From contig NZ_AVSV01000028.1 in the NCBI RefSeq assembly GCF_000498355.1, forward strand, positions 62,001-126,000: a stretch of DNA of 64,000 bases, written 5' to 3'. A model generated the notes under the pieces. It did not search any database, was not told the origin of the DNA, and saw only the letters and a list, made by a program, of their open reading frames with translations. Positions 47,710-56,180 of the stretch are shown here, in pieces. Each line of letters starts with the position of its first letter. Position 1 is the stretch's first letter. The position numbers and the translations under genes were made by a program. The stretch is from Clostridium sp. Ade.TY (lineage in GTDB: Bacteria > Bacillota > Clostridia > Clostridiales > Clostridiaceae).

Positions 47710-48141
47710 TTAATATTCTTTATTAAAAGCATCAACTGCTGATTGTGCTATCGCCATGTCTTCTTCAACAGTTCCACCACTTACTCCAACTGCCCCAACA
47801 ACTTGTCCATCAACTATTATTGGGAATCCACCACCAAATGGTACTATCTTACAATTGTTTGTAAGTTGTAATCCATAAAGACTATCTCCAGGTTTTACAA
47901 CATTTGCTATTTCATGACTTCCTTGCTTTAAACATGCTGCTGTATAAGCTTTATTTATAGCTATGTCAATGCTTGTTATAAATGCATTTTCCATTCTGTG
48001 CATTAACATTAAGTTAGCCCCTTTATCTACAGCTGCAAATATAACAGGAACGTTCATTTCTGTTGCCTTTTCTTCTGCTACTTTTGCCATTTCTTTTACT
48101 ATTTCTAAACTTAATTCTTTAACTTCATTTAATTTTTTCAT
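47710..48141 (-). CDS. GlcG/HbpS-family protein, equal to the C-terminal half of PduO
   Basis: About 143 residues of the DUF336 fold (PF03928): VPVIFAAVDKGANLMLMHRM, then GGFPIIVDGQVVGAVGVSGG (in part) and the end EEDMAIAQSAVDAF. In enteric PduO the same domain follows the adenosyltransferase in one chain; here the two are adjacent separate genes in the same order. It binds heme or corrinoid in some relatives. The start is uncertain: ATG at 48141 (11 bp from AGGAGG) or 48150 (2 bp from it). Confidence 0.88.
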   Translation of the reverse strand: MKKLNEVKELSLEIVKEMAKVAEEKATEMNVPVIFAAVDKGANLMLMHRMENAFITSIDIAINKAYTAACLKQGSHEIANVVKPGDSLYGLQLTNNCKIVPFGGGFPIIVDGQVVGAVGVSGGTVEEDMAIAQSAVDAFNKEY

Positions 48142-48158
48142 AGTAATCATATCCTCCT

Positions 48159-48674
48159 TTACATCTCTTCAAAGAATCTTGCTACTGCAAATAGTGTATC
48201 TGATAAACGGTTTATATATTTTGTAACCTCATCTCTTAAAGATTCTTCTCTCTTTAAAGTTATTATTCTTCTTTCAGCTCTTCTACACACTGTTCTTGCC
48301 ATATGTAAACTTGCTGACACTTCATTTTTACCTGGTATAACAAATTCTTTTAAAGGACCTGTTATTTCCATATATTTATCTGTTAGTTTTTCTAAAGTTT
48401 CTATATCCTCTTTAGTAACTATATCTTTTAAATATTTAATTCCGTCTTCATCACTTGCAAGTTCAGCACCTAAATTAAATAACTTCTTTTGTATACTTCT
48501 AAGTTCATCTCTTTGTTCTGTTAATTGAATTTTTGAATAAGCAAAGCCTATTGATGATATTAATTCGTCTACAGTACCATATGCTTCAACTTTAAGACTA
48601 TCTTTATCTACTCTACTTCCTCCAAATAATGCTGTAGTTCCTTTATCACCTGTTTTTGTGTAAATTTTATACAT
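48159..48674 (-). CDS. ATP:cob(I)alamin adenosyltransferase (PduO type)
   Basis: Makes adenosylcobalamin, the cofactor of the glycerol dehydratase. 171 residues: YTKTGDKGTTALFGGSRV at the ATP site, a central helix ELASDEDG and the trimer motif MARTVCRRAERR. The ATG follows AAGGAG. Its place right behind the reactivase genes fits with reloading of the enzyme after inactivation. Confidence 0.95.
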   Translation of the reverse strand: MYKIYTKTGDKGTTALFGGSRVDKDSLKVEAYGTVDELISSIGFAYSKIQLTEQRDELRSIQKKLFNLGAELASDEDGIKYLKDIVTKEDIETLEKLTDKYMEITGPLKEFVIPGKNEVSASLHMARTVCRRAERRIITLKREESLRDEVTKYINRLSDTLFAVARFFEEM

Positions 48675-48692
48675 AGTAATTACTCCTTAATA

Positions 48693-49055
48693 TTATTTAA
48701 AAGCTATCCCTTTAACTAATCTTCCAGCATTAGAACCTAAGTTTCTTAAATTACTATTTTCATCATCTATGCTTATAGTAAATAAAGGTTTATCTTTTTC
48801 TAACTTATTTAATGTTAAAGTTATTTTGCCCTTACTATCAATTCCTATTCCAACTAAAAGTTTTGATTGCATTGATGCTAAATGGCTAAGTTCTTCTGAA
48901 ATATTACAGTCTTTAGCTTTTAATTCAAAAGGAATTCCTTCTTCTTCTATTCCCCATAATATTTCATCAAATCTACTTAAATCTTTTAAATCATTTGAAT
49001 AATATACATATATACTAGGAACTTCATACTCATAAGCTTTCATTACCATTGCCAT
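48693..49055 (-). CDS. dhaG: Glycerol/diol dehydratase reactivase, small subunit
   Basis: 120 residues of the DdrB/PduH/DhaG family (PSIYVYYSND; later EELSHLASMQSKLLVGIGID; end NLGSNAGRLVKGIAF, each block shown in part). It forms a complex with the large reactivase subunit and swaps damaged cobalamin out of the dehydratase. Its start lies 6 bp after the stop of the large subunit. Confidence 0.93.
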   Translation of the reverse strand: MAMVMKAYEYEVPSIYVYYSNDLKDLSRFDEILWGIEEEGIPFELKAKDCNISEELSHLASMQSKLLVGIGIDSKGKITLTLNKLEKDKPLFTISIDDENSNLRNLGSNAGRLVKGIAFK

Positions 49056-49061
49056 AATAAA

Positions 49062-50894
49062 TTACTCCATTTCATTACAAGATAATATAAGTCCAGTAGC
49101 AACAGCATTTCTAGGTCCTTCTGTACCTCTTATATTTCCACGACCTGCTACTACTCCATATTGTGACAATGAATCTGTAACTAATTGTGGAGTCTCAAAG
49201 TCTAATGATGATCCACCTACTAATACAACAAACTCAATATCTCTTATATTTCCTGTTGGTGAAACTATACTTAAGGCCCTTAAACAATTTGTTACAAATA
49301 CTTTTTCTTTTGCCCCTCTTCTTATAGTCCTTATTTTTTCTATAGAAGTTTGTCCATCTATCGGTACTAATGTTCCATCTTTAATTATTACAACTTTTGA
49401 GAATACTGATGGATCTAAAGGCTCTTTAAAGAATTCAACTGTTCCATCTTCGTGTCTTATATGGAAAAGACTTTCAACTTTAGCTAATGGATGTTTTTTT
49501 ATGTCTTCTGCTAAATTAAATGAATCAAGTCCTAACTCTGATTTAATAAGCATAGTTACCATATTTCCAGCACCAGCTAAATGTATTGATGAAATTCTTC
49601 CTTCTTTATTTATAATTGATGCATCAGTAGATCCTGCTCCCATATCTAATATGGCAAGAGGTGTACTACTTCCTGGAGTTGTAAGTGCTCCACGAATTGC
49701 CATGTCAGCTTCTACTCCACCAACTTCTACTGGTACATTAAGTTCTTCTCTTAATTTATCTGCTATCATTTGCATTTGTAATTTATCAGCTTTAACCATT
49801 GCTGCTATTCCAACTGCATTTTCAAGGGAAAATTCTTCTGCAAGACCACCTTTTACTTTTTGTGGGATAAAAGTATCAACTGCTAAAAGGTCTTGTATTT
49901 TTATATCTGATATTTTCTGCTTTGTAAGGGTTGCCATAACTTGTCTTACTCTTTCAAGCATTCCGCCAGCATTTGTACCAGCTTCACCCTTTACATCTTG
50001 TATTGGGACACATGCTCTTACAGCATCCATTATTTTTTCTGCTCCGTGTTCTACATCAACGCTTTCCTTACGATTCAATCCGTCTATATTTATACATCCT
50101 GCTGGTATTCTTTTTTCTTGAACATCTCCTTTTGGAGTTTTAATTACTACAGCTGATCTATTTCCTATAAGAGCTCTTGATATTGGAACTATCATTTTTG
50201 TCTCTTCAGCTGTTAAATTAAATACTGTTGCTATACCATAAGGGTTAGCTAGACTTTCTACTACTTCACCTTGTCCGGCAACTTCTACAGCAGCCTTCAT
50301 GTCAACTGGTACTTTTTCAAGTAACATAACTTCATCTACAATAGGAATTTTTTTATCTAATCTATTGTTAATAAGTACTCCATCGTCTCTTTGAACTATT
50401 GCTGCTGTAACATTTATGCCTCTTCTTGTAGCATGATTTATTCTAGCTGCTGCTTCTAGGAAATTTATTTTACTTAATATAAGTGGTATAAAGGCTTCAT
50501 CTTCTGATAATTCATTTTCATTTATATTTTCTAAGTCTTCTATATATATAGTTTTCCCTGTTCCGATTCCTATACCACCTGGTGTTTGTGGATTATGTCC
50601 TATCATTGTTGACTCTGTTATTATAGTTTCAGTTATAGTTTCCATAGCAACATCTCCTATAACTGGAGCTGCTTCATTTATTCTAACTAAATCTAAATCA
50701 TTAAGAGTTAAAGATACTTTTTTTAATGATTGCTTTAAGGAATCAAATACACCTTCTATATTTTCTTCAGTACCTTTTATACCTGTTGTAGGAACTATAC
50801 CACTTGAAAGAAATTCTATCTTTCCATTTTCTATTTTTGATAATGCTGTTTCCGTAGTAGCATTACCAATATCAACACCTGCTACAATTTTCAT
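49062..50894 (-). CDS. dhaF: Glycerol/diol dehydratase reactivase, large subunit
   Basis: Hsp70-like ATPase of 610 residues. VAGVDIGNATTETAL is the actin-fold phosphate loop, LAILDMGAGSTDASI the second, and EFVVLVGGSSLDFETPQ the third (in part). The middle EAPVIGDVAMETITETIITESTMIGHNPQTPGG region is the family signature. It removes inactive cyanocobalamin-like cofactor from the dehydratase in an ATP-dependent way. It follows the small dehydratase subunit by 23 bp. Confidence 0.96.
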   Translation of the reverse strand: MKIVAGVDIGNATTETALSKIENGKIEFLSSGIVPTTGIKGTEENIEGVFDSLKQSLKKVSLTLNDLDLVRINEAAPVIGDVAMETITETIITESTMIGHNPQTPGGIGIGTGKTIYIEDLENINENELSEDEAFIPLILSKINFLEAAARINHATRRGINVTAAIVQRDDGVLINNRLDKKIPIVDEVMLLEKVPVDMKAAVEVAGQGEVVESLANPYGIATVFNLTAEETKMIVPISRALIGNRSAVVIKTPKGDVQEKRIPAGCINIDGLNRKESVDVEHGAEKIMDAVRACVPIQDVKGEAGTNAGGMLERVRQVMATLTKQKISDIKIQDLLAVDTFIPQKVKGGLAEEFSLENAVGIAAMVKADKLQMQMIADKLREELNVPVEVGGVEADMAIRGALTTPGSSTPLAILDMGAGSTDASIINKEGRISSIHLAGAGNMVTMLIKSELGLDSFNLAEDIKKHPLAKVESLFHIRHEDGTVEFFKEPLDPSVFSKVVIIKDGTLVPIDGQTSIEKIRTIRRGAKEKVFVTNCLRALSIVSPTGNIRDIEFVVLVGGSSLDFETPQLVTDSLSQYGVVAGRGNIRGTEGPRNAVATGLILSCNEME

Positions 50895-50917
50895 ACTTTC
50901 CTCCTAAAAGAAATAAA

Positions 50918-51340
50918 TTATTCTTGTCTTAATTTATTTCTCTTTTCGTATACTTCTACAGCTTCTCTTACGAAGTCTGCATTAACTTTTGCATCATATA
51001 CATTTTCAAGTTCTTCTGCAATTTTTAAAAGATCTTCTTTAGTTGAACGGAATGGTCTTAATGCATTATACATTTCAAGTATTCTTTCATCTGGAACCTT
51101 TATAAGTTCTGCTGCTCTTCTAAAGTTTCTTGCTATTGCATCTCTATTCATACCTTCAGCTATTTGAGCTTGCATTTCTAATGTTTCAGGTGATATTCTA
51201 ACGTCTTCTGGTTTAATATCTCCATTTAATATATTTTCTAATGTTATATCATTTAATTTTCTTCCAGTTGGTGTGCTTATATCCTCTGGTCTTTTAATTG
51301 CTAAAGGATAATCTTTAGGGCTCATTTTATTTGCTTCCAT
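50918..51340 (-). CDS. dhaE: Glycerol dehydratase small subunit
   Basis: 140 residues, gamma subunit. DYPLAIKRPEDISTPTGR and the LRPFRSTKEDLL part are typical. The length matches glycerol dehydratase (about 141) and not microcompartment diol dehydratase (about 173, with a targeting extension). The ATG follows AAGGAGAG. Confidence 0.95.
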   Translation of the reverse strand: MEANKMSPKDYPLAIKRPEDISTPTGRKLNDITLENILNGDIKPEDVRISPETLEMQAQIAEGMNRDAIARNFRRAAELIKVPDERILEMYNALRPFRSTKEDLLKIAEELENVYDAKVNADFVREAVEVYEKRNKLRQE

Positions 51341-51359
51341 AAGTCTCTCTCCTTATCTT

Positions 51360-51935
51360 TTAGAATTTTACATCTATTTGTACTGGTTTTGCTCCAACTA
51401 CTACATGCTTAGTTTCTTTTATGTGGAATAATGCTGCTATTGCCATAAATTTTGGTCTAGCCATTTGGTCATTTTTTGTAGGTACTGGAGTTGGTGACTC
51501 ACCCTTTGCATATTTAGCTGCATTTTTACCTATTAATCTAAAAGTTTCTAAAGTTAATAATGGTGCTTGTGGGAATAATTCTAAATTGTTTAAAGGAAGT
51601 AAATCTTTTTGATGGATTACTGTTGTTCCTTTAGATTGAATTCCTATACCAATTCCTGATCCACTTAATTTTGCTGCATCATTTGCTATAAATGAAACAT
51701 CTGATGTTCTTAATATTCTAACTACTCTTGCATGTAATCCTTCTTCTTCAATACCTGCTATAATTTCTCTTAAAATATCTTTATGATCTATATTAACTAG
51801 TGTGTGATGTTGAAATTTTTCAAATGCTGGGGCAAGTCCAATTACAACTTCATCCGCTCTTGTTCCAACTTTTGCTTCTCCTACTTCTGTAAGAGTAAGC
51901 TCTGGCATGACAAACTTATTTGCTCCATTTTCCAT
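51360..51935 (-). CDS. dhaC: Glycerol dehydratase medium subunit
   Basis: 191 residues, beta subunit that holds the lower part of cobalamin together with the large subunit. [23 protein letters not shown] and [22 protein letters not shown] are family blocks (in part). The short N-terminus, without the 30-residue lead of PduD, again points to a soluble glycerol dehydratase. The ATG follows AAGGTGG. Confidence 0.95.
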   Translation of the reverse strand: MENGANKFVMPELTLTEVGEAKVGTRADEVVIGLAPAFEKFQHHTLVNIDHKDILREIIAGIEEEGLHARVVRILRTSDVSFIANDAAKLSGSGIGIGIQSKGTTVIHQKDLLPLNNLELFPQAPLLTLETFRLIGKNAAKYAKGESPTPVPTKNDQMARPKFMAIAALFHIKETKHVVVGAKPVQIDVKF

Positions 51936-51952
51936 ATGTATACCACCTTTTC

Positions 51953-53617
51953 TTATTCAATATCTTCTGGTTTTATTACGTTAGGAATATTTTTAATTTC
52001 TTCCCATCTTTCTTTACTTAATCTATAACCTGTTCCTGGTCCTTTATAGTCATTTACATCATTAACAGCACTTATTACATCAAAGTCTCTATCAAGTATT
52101 GCTGATGTTTGAAGATAATCTCCAGTAACTCTTTGCTTAAGCATATTTAATATATTGCTTGCTACATCTTCAAATCCGTTTGAACCTAAAGCTTTAACTA
52201 TATCTAATCCTGTAATTCTCTTATTAAGCATTTCTTCTGCTGCTTTTAAGTCTTCAACTACATTTCTTTCTGGCATATCTTTACTTCCATGTGCATAAGT
52301 TGCTGCTATAACTTCTTCATCAGTTATTTTAGGGAATCCAAGTTCTCTAAATACTACTTGAATAGCTTTTGCTGCTTTATTTCTTATTGCAATTGTTTCT
52401 TCTTCTGATACTGGTCTAAGTCCACCATCTACCATTAAGTCTCTTTGGATTATATTGTAATCATCAAAGTCTTCTGCATCGAAGTTTGAACCTGCAAACA
52501 TGTTATCATAGTTTGGAACTGCACTATATCCTGAGAATATAAAGTCTGTTCCTGGAAGCATTTGCATTAATGTTCTAGCAGTTCTTCTTATATCTGAATG
52601 TGAGAATGTTTGGTCATTAGCTGATGCTACTTCTATATCAAGCATTGCTGCTATTAAGTTCTCTGCAAGTACTGCTCTTATTCCTGATGGAACTGCTCCT
52701 GTCATTCCTATACAACTAACTGCTCCATTTTGAAGTCCTTGAACTCCAGCTCCTTTAGTTATATAAATACATCTTGATTCTAAGTAAAGCATTGATTTAC
52801 CTTCTGCATATCCCATTAATGCTTCTGAACCAGTTCCTGATGTATATCTCATCTTAAGTCCTCTTGAAGCATATGCTGATGCTAAGAAAGCTTTTGACCA
52901 TGGAGTATCATCTCCATCTGTAAATACTGATTCTGTTCCGTATACTGAAACTGTTTCTGCATAACTTGTAAGTCCTCTCATTCCAAGGTCAAGCTCTGTA
53001 GCTTCTTCAACTGAACATTGAGTTAATACTCCAGGACGACCAACTTGTGAACCTATAAGTATTGCTAAAGCATTAAATGGTGCATATCTTACTATACCAA
53101 CAGTTGTTTCTTGTTCTGAGAAACCTCTTATTCCTGCTTCTGCTGCATCTGCTGCAATTTGTACTGGATTATCTTTAAGATTTGTTACGTGACATTGATT
53201 TGATGGTGTTTTTCTAGCTCTCATTTTTTGAAGTGCCATCATCATTTCAACAACGTTCATATGTGTCATAACTTCAACAGCCTTAGCTGGAGTTATTGCA
53301 GTTGTTATTTTAACTATTTCATCTCTAGAAACATTTATATCTACTAATTTTTTTGCTATTTCAACTGAATCTAATTTCATAGCTTCTTCTGCATTTTCTA
53401 AATTTATTGCATAGTCAGCTATGAATCTGTCTATCATATCAAAGTCTTCTCTTTTTTTACTATCTAGTTCTACTACTATTCCATTTTCTATTTTTATAGA
53501 TGATATTGGATCATTTGGACTTTCCATTGCTATTAAGCCTTCATCTGCCCACTCCCCAATTAAACCATCTTGGTTTACAGGACGTTTTGCTAAAGCTTCA
53601 AATCTTTTTGATTTCAC
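51953..53617 (-). CDS. dhaB: Coenzyme-B12-dependent glycerol dehydratase, large subunit
   Basis: Catalytic alpha subunit, 554 residues with a GTG start behind GGAGG. It converts glycerol to 3-hydroxypropionaldehyde by a radical mechanism. Counting from the start, Gln 141 and His 143 (NQCHVT), Glu 170 (SEQETT), Glu 221 (YAETV), Gln 296 (GLQNG) and Asp 335 (ANDQT) fall at the same numbers as the active-site residues of Klebsiella diol dehydratase. It is the first gene of the dha operon, with a 240-bp upstream region separating it from the response regulator gene. Some activity on 1,2-propanediol is expected from the family. Confidence 0.97.
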   Translation of the reverse strand: MKSKRFEALAKRPVNQDGLIGEWADEGLIAMESPNDPISSIKIENGIVVELDSKKREDFDMIDRFIADYAINLENAEEAMKLDSVEIAKKLVDINVSRDEIVKITTAITPAKAVEVMTHMNVVEMMMALQKMRARKTPSNQCHVTNLKDNPVQIAADAAEAGIRGFSEQETTVGIVRYAPFNALAILIGSQVGRPGVLTQCSVEEATELDLGMRGLTSYAETVSVYGTESVFTDGDDTPWSKAFLASAYASRGLKMRYTSGTGSEALMGYAEGKSMLYLESRCIYITKGAGVQGLQNGAVSCIGMTGAVPSGIRAVLAENLIAAMLDIEVASANDQTFSHSDIRRTARTLMQMLPGTDFIFSGYSAVPNYDNMFAGSNFDAEDFDDYNIIQRDLMVDGGLRPVSEEETIAIRNKAAKAIQVVFRELGFPKITDEEVIAATYAHGSKDMPERNVVEDLKAAEEMLNKRITGLDIVKALGSNGFEDVASNILNMLKQRVTGDYLQTSAILDRDFDVISAVNDVNDYKGPGTGYRLSKERWEEIKNIPNVIKPEDIE

Positions 53618-53710
53618 TGTAAAATTCCTCCCTCAGAATGTAATTGTGATTGTTATTTTTTTATCGATGTATACATTTTAATATAAATATACTTGAAAGC
53701 CATTAAAATA

Positions 53711-53780
53711 TTTTGTCTTTTTCTATGATTATATTGTTTCTTTTTTATCAGGTTTAATTGTATTTTTTTGTCCTTCTTTT
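53711..53780 (-). promoter_or_regulatory. Possible activator sites upstream of dhaB
   Basis: On the minus strand a motif of the form AAnAAnGACAAAA appears twice, its TTTTGTC complement at 53711-53717 and 53766-53772, 55 bp apart, both on the same side of the helix. No good -35/-10 pair is seen, as expected for an activator-dependent promoter. Binding by the adjacent AraC-type regulator is an inference. Confidence 0.3.
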
Positions 53781-53816
53781 AAAAATCGAATTTTTTTGAC
53801 ATTTAAATATAAATAA

Positions 53817-53853
53817 AAAAGGGAAGCTATATAATTTATATAACTTCCCTTTT
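53817..53853 (-). terminator. Terminator of the two-component regulator genes
   Basis: Arms AAAAGGGAAG and CTTCCCTTTT, with further A/T pairing inside, just after the response regulator stop. Confidence 0.8.
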
Positions 53854-53857
53854 CTTA

Positions 53858-54613
53858 TTAAATTATTTCCCTATATTTTTTAGGCGTTACACCTTCAACT
53901 TTTTTAAAAACCTTTATAAAATAACCACAATCATCAAAACCTAAATCTAGTGCTATATTAAGAATAGGAGTATCAGTAGTCTTCAATATTTCTTTTGCAT
54001 ATTCTATTTTTTTATTATTTAAATATGTATTAAAGTTTATTCCCATTTCTTTTTTAAATAACTTACTAAAATAACATGGACTTAAGTTGCATGTAGCTGC
54101 TATTTTATCTAAAGTTATATTTTCCTTAAAATTATCTTCTATGTAATCTATTGCTGATATAATTTGATTATTATTAGAACTTAAATTTTTTTTATTAACT
54201 TCTTTATCGTGAACAATATTATTCAATTCATAACTATCGTTAATTTTATAATTAACGATTATATTTTCAATTAACCCATATATTTTTTGTGGATTTATAG
54301 GTTTTAATATATAATCATCAACACCTAAACTTAATGCTTTTCTAACTATATTCAAATCATCATAAGCTGTTACCATTATTATTATTTTATCTTTATTATA
54401 AGCTTTTATTATTTCAGTAGCTTTACAACCATCTATTCCAGGCATTTTAACATCCATTATTATTAAATCCGGATTATATTTTTTATCTAAATCAATGGCT
54501 TCCCTTCCATTAGATGCTTCTGCAACTATCTTTAAATTTTTTATAGTTCCTAAAATTACTTTTAACGCTTCCTTCTCTAGGTTTTCATCATCAACTATCA
54601 TTACTTTAAACAT
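53858..54613 (-). CDS. AraC-type response regulator (YesN family)
   Basis: 251 residues. The receiver domain (1-120) has the acidic pair Asp 8/Asp 9 in VDDE, the phosphoacceptor Asp 54 in IIMDVKMPG and a Lys in YILKPI. The C-terminal 100 residues form an AraC double helix-turn-helix (DKIAATCNLSPCYFSKLFKKEMG). I use the ATG at 54613, 8 bp after the end of the kinase gene. Lying directly upstream of dhaB, it is the likely activator of the glycerol operon. Confidence 0.92.
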   Translation of the reverse strand: MFKVMIVDDENLEKEALKVILGTIKNLKIVAEASNGREAIDLDKKYNPDLIIMDVKMPGIDGCKATEIIKAYNKDKIIIMVTAYDDLNIVRKALSLGVDDYILKPINPQKIYGLIENIIVNYKINDSYELNNIVHDKEVNKKNLSSNNNQIISAIDYIEDNFKENITLDKIAATCNLSPCYFSKLFKKEMGINFNTYLNNKKIEYAKEILKTTDTPILNIALDLGFDDCGYFIKVFKKVEGVTPKKYREII

Positions 54614-54621
54614 ATTTTTTA

Positions 54622-55875
54622 TCAACTCCAGCTAAATTTTTTCTCAAAAAACTTTATTTTCACAATAGTTCCTTCTCTAACCTTACTATTTATTTCTATT
54701 TTATAATCTTCACCATAGTAATTAGCCATTCTTTTATTTACATTATTAACCCCAATTTTATCTAAATTATTATCATATTTTCCTATTAATTCTTCTCTTA
54801 CTTCTTCTAATCGTTCTCTTGTCATTCCTATGCCATTATCTTCTATGCATATACTAAAACCATAGTCTTCTTTTTTAGAATATAACGAAATTCTTCCGCC
54901 TTCCTCTTTACTTTCTATACCATGAACTATAGAATTTTCTATAAAAGTTTGTATAGTCATAAACGGAACTTTTTTATCTATAAATTCGCTGTCTATTTCA
55001 ACATTATATTCTAATCGTTTTCCAAACCTTACTTTTTGCAGACTTAAATATGACTTTATATATTCTATTTCTTCTTCAAGTGAAACTATTTTATCAGATT
55101 TTCTTAAAGTATATCTTAACATATTAGATAAATTATATATTACTTCTTGAGTTTTAGGTGCATTTTCAATTATAGCTAGAGATGAAATGCTATTTAAAAC
55201 ATTAAATAAAAAATGTGGATTTATTTGTGATTGAAGAGCTTTAAGCCTACATGCTTCATATTCTTTTTCAAGCTCAGCTTTTTCTCTTTTTGCTTCAATT
55301 ATTTTTATATTTTTATTATTCAATTCTTTTTGAGCCATTTTAAGTACAGCTTCTTCAACTATATAATTACTAATATGAAACATCATATTAGCTGTAGCTT
55401 TTATTTTTTCAAATTCAACTAATGGTAATTTTTTATATGCTTCTAAAAACTTTTTATTCTTTTCATCATTTAAATTTGGCAATGAATTTTTAATAGAAAC
55501 TATATCTTCTAAATCTAAATTATCTTCTTTTGCTAAAACTTGTCCTGCCATAACGGAGCCTAAGTATTGACCATCAACTATTATTGGTGTAGCAAAATCA
55601 ATTAACCCTTTATGACATCTATATATATATGGCTTTTCTATTCTTGCTGCTTCAAGACCTCCCCTTGAATCACATCTTTCGCATAATTCTGAATAGGATT
55701 CTTCTTGTCTCATAAGATTACAGAAATCACTACATTTACTATGTTTCGTCGCAGGCTTACCTTTATAATCTACTGTTATTATTGATATTCCCGTAGCTTC
55801 CGCAATATCATCTTGAATTTTTTGAAATATATCTATATCTATTACGTCATTTAAATGTAGAATTTTTTTACCCAT
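54622..55875 (-). CDS. Sensor histidine kinase with PocR ligand-binding domain
   Basis: 417 residues, apparently without membrane segments. Residues 10-165 are a PocR-type domain (PF10114) with a cysteine set at 48, 52, 65, 68 and 87. A coiled-coil linker leads to a His_kinase domain with phospho-His 221 (QINPHFLFN) and an HATPase_c domain (EDNGIGM). In enterics PocR is an AraC regulator of diol use; here its sensory domain sits on a kinase and the AraC part on the partner protein. The likely signal is glycerol or its product. The stop codon overlaps the regulator's ribosome binding region. Confidence 0.92.
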   Translation of the reverse strand: MGKKILHLNDVIDIDIFQKIQDDIAEATGISIITVDYKGKPATKHSKCSDFCNLMRQEESYSELCERCDSRGGLEAARIEKPYIYRCHKGLIDFATPIIVDGQYLGSVMAGQVLAKEDNLDLEDIVSIKNSLPNLNDEKNKKFLEAYKKLPLVEFEKIKATANMMFHISNYIVEEAVLKMAQKELNNKNIKIIEAKREKAELEKEYEACRLKALQSQINPHFLFNVLNSISSLAIIENAPKTQEVIYNLSNMLRYTLRKSDKIVSLEEEIEYIKSYLSLQKVRFGKRLEYNVEIDSEFIDKKVPFMTIQTFIENSIVHGIESKEEGGRISLYSKKEDYGFSICIEDNGIGMTRERLEEVREELIGKYDNNLDKIGVNNVNKRMANYYGEDYKIEINSKVREGTIVKIKFFEKKFSWS

Positions 55876-56180
55876 ATTAATCTCCTATATAACTTAATTT
55901 ATTTAATAAATTTCATTTTTAAACTTTTTTTGAATTTTATTAAATACTTTTCTATTATACTTTGCAATAGTCATAAATTTCAACAGTATTTAAAAATATT
56001 TTTAATATAATAAAAAACTAAATTTGGTCTTATATCTAAATTTACCTCTTATTTTAGTATATACTATATACTTTAAGATAAAAAAATTTTTTATTTTTAA
56101 GTTATAATAATTCTATTTTTTTAAATAAAAAAAGACTAGATAAGAATTAACTTACCTAGTCTATATCATTTAATGAACTA
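55876..56180. other. Intergenic region, 305 bp
   Basis: A/T-rich, with no gene that I can support. It should hold the promoter of the histidine kinase gene near its left end and holds the nifJ terminator at its right end. Confidence 0.6.
56133..56162 (-). terminator. Terminator of nifJ
   Basis: On the minus strand AGACTAGGTAAG pairs with CTTATCTAGTCT (one G-U pair, 6-nt loop) and is followed by TTTTTTT. Confidence 0.88.

Noticed and set aside
49501..50121. Long plus-strand frame of 206 codons
   Set aside because: Antisense of the well-conserved reactivase large subunit gene; no ribosome binding site.
53618..53857. Cobalamin riboswitch upstream of dhaB
   Set aside because: I looked for the B12-box (GCCACTG-type) and found nothing; the region is also short and very A/T-rich.
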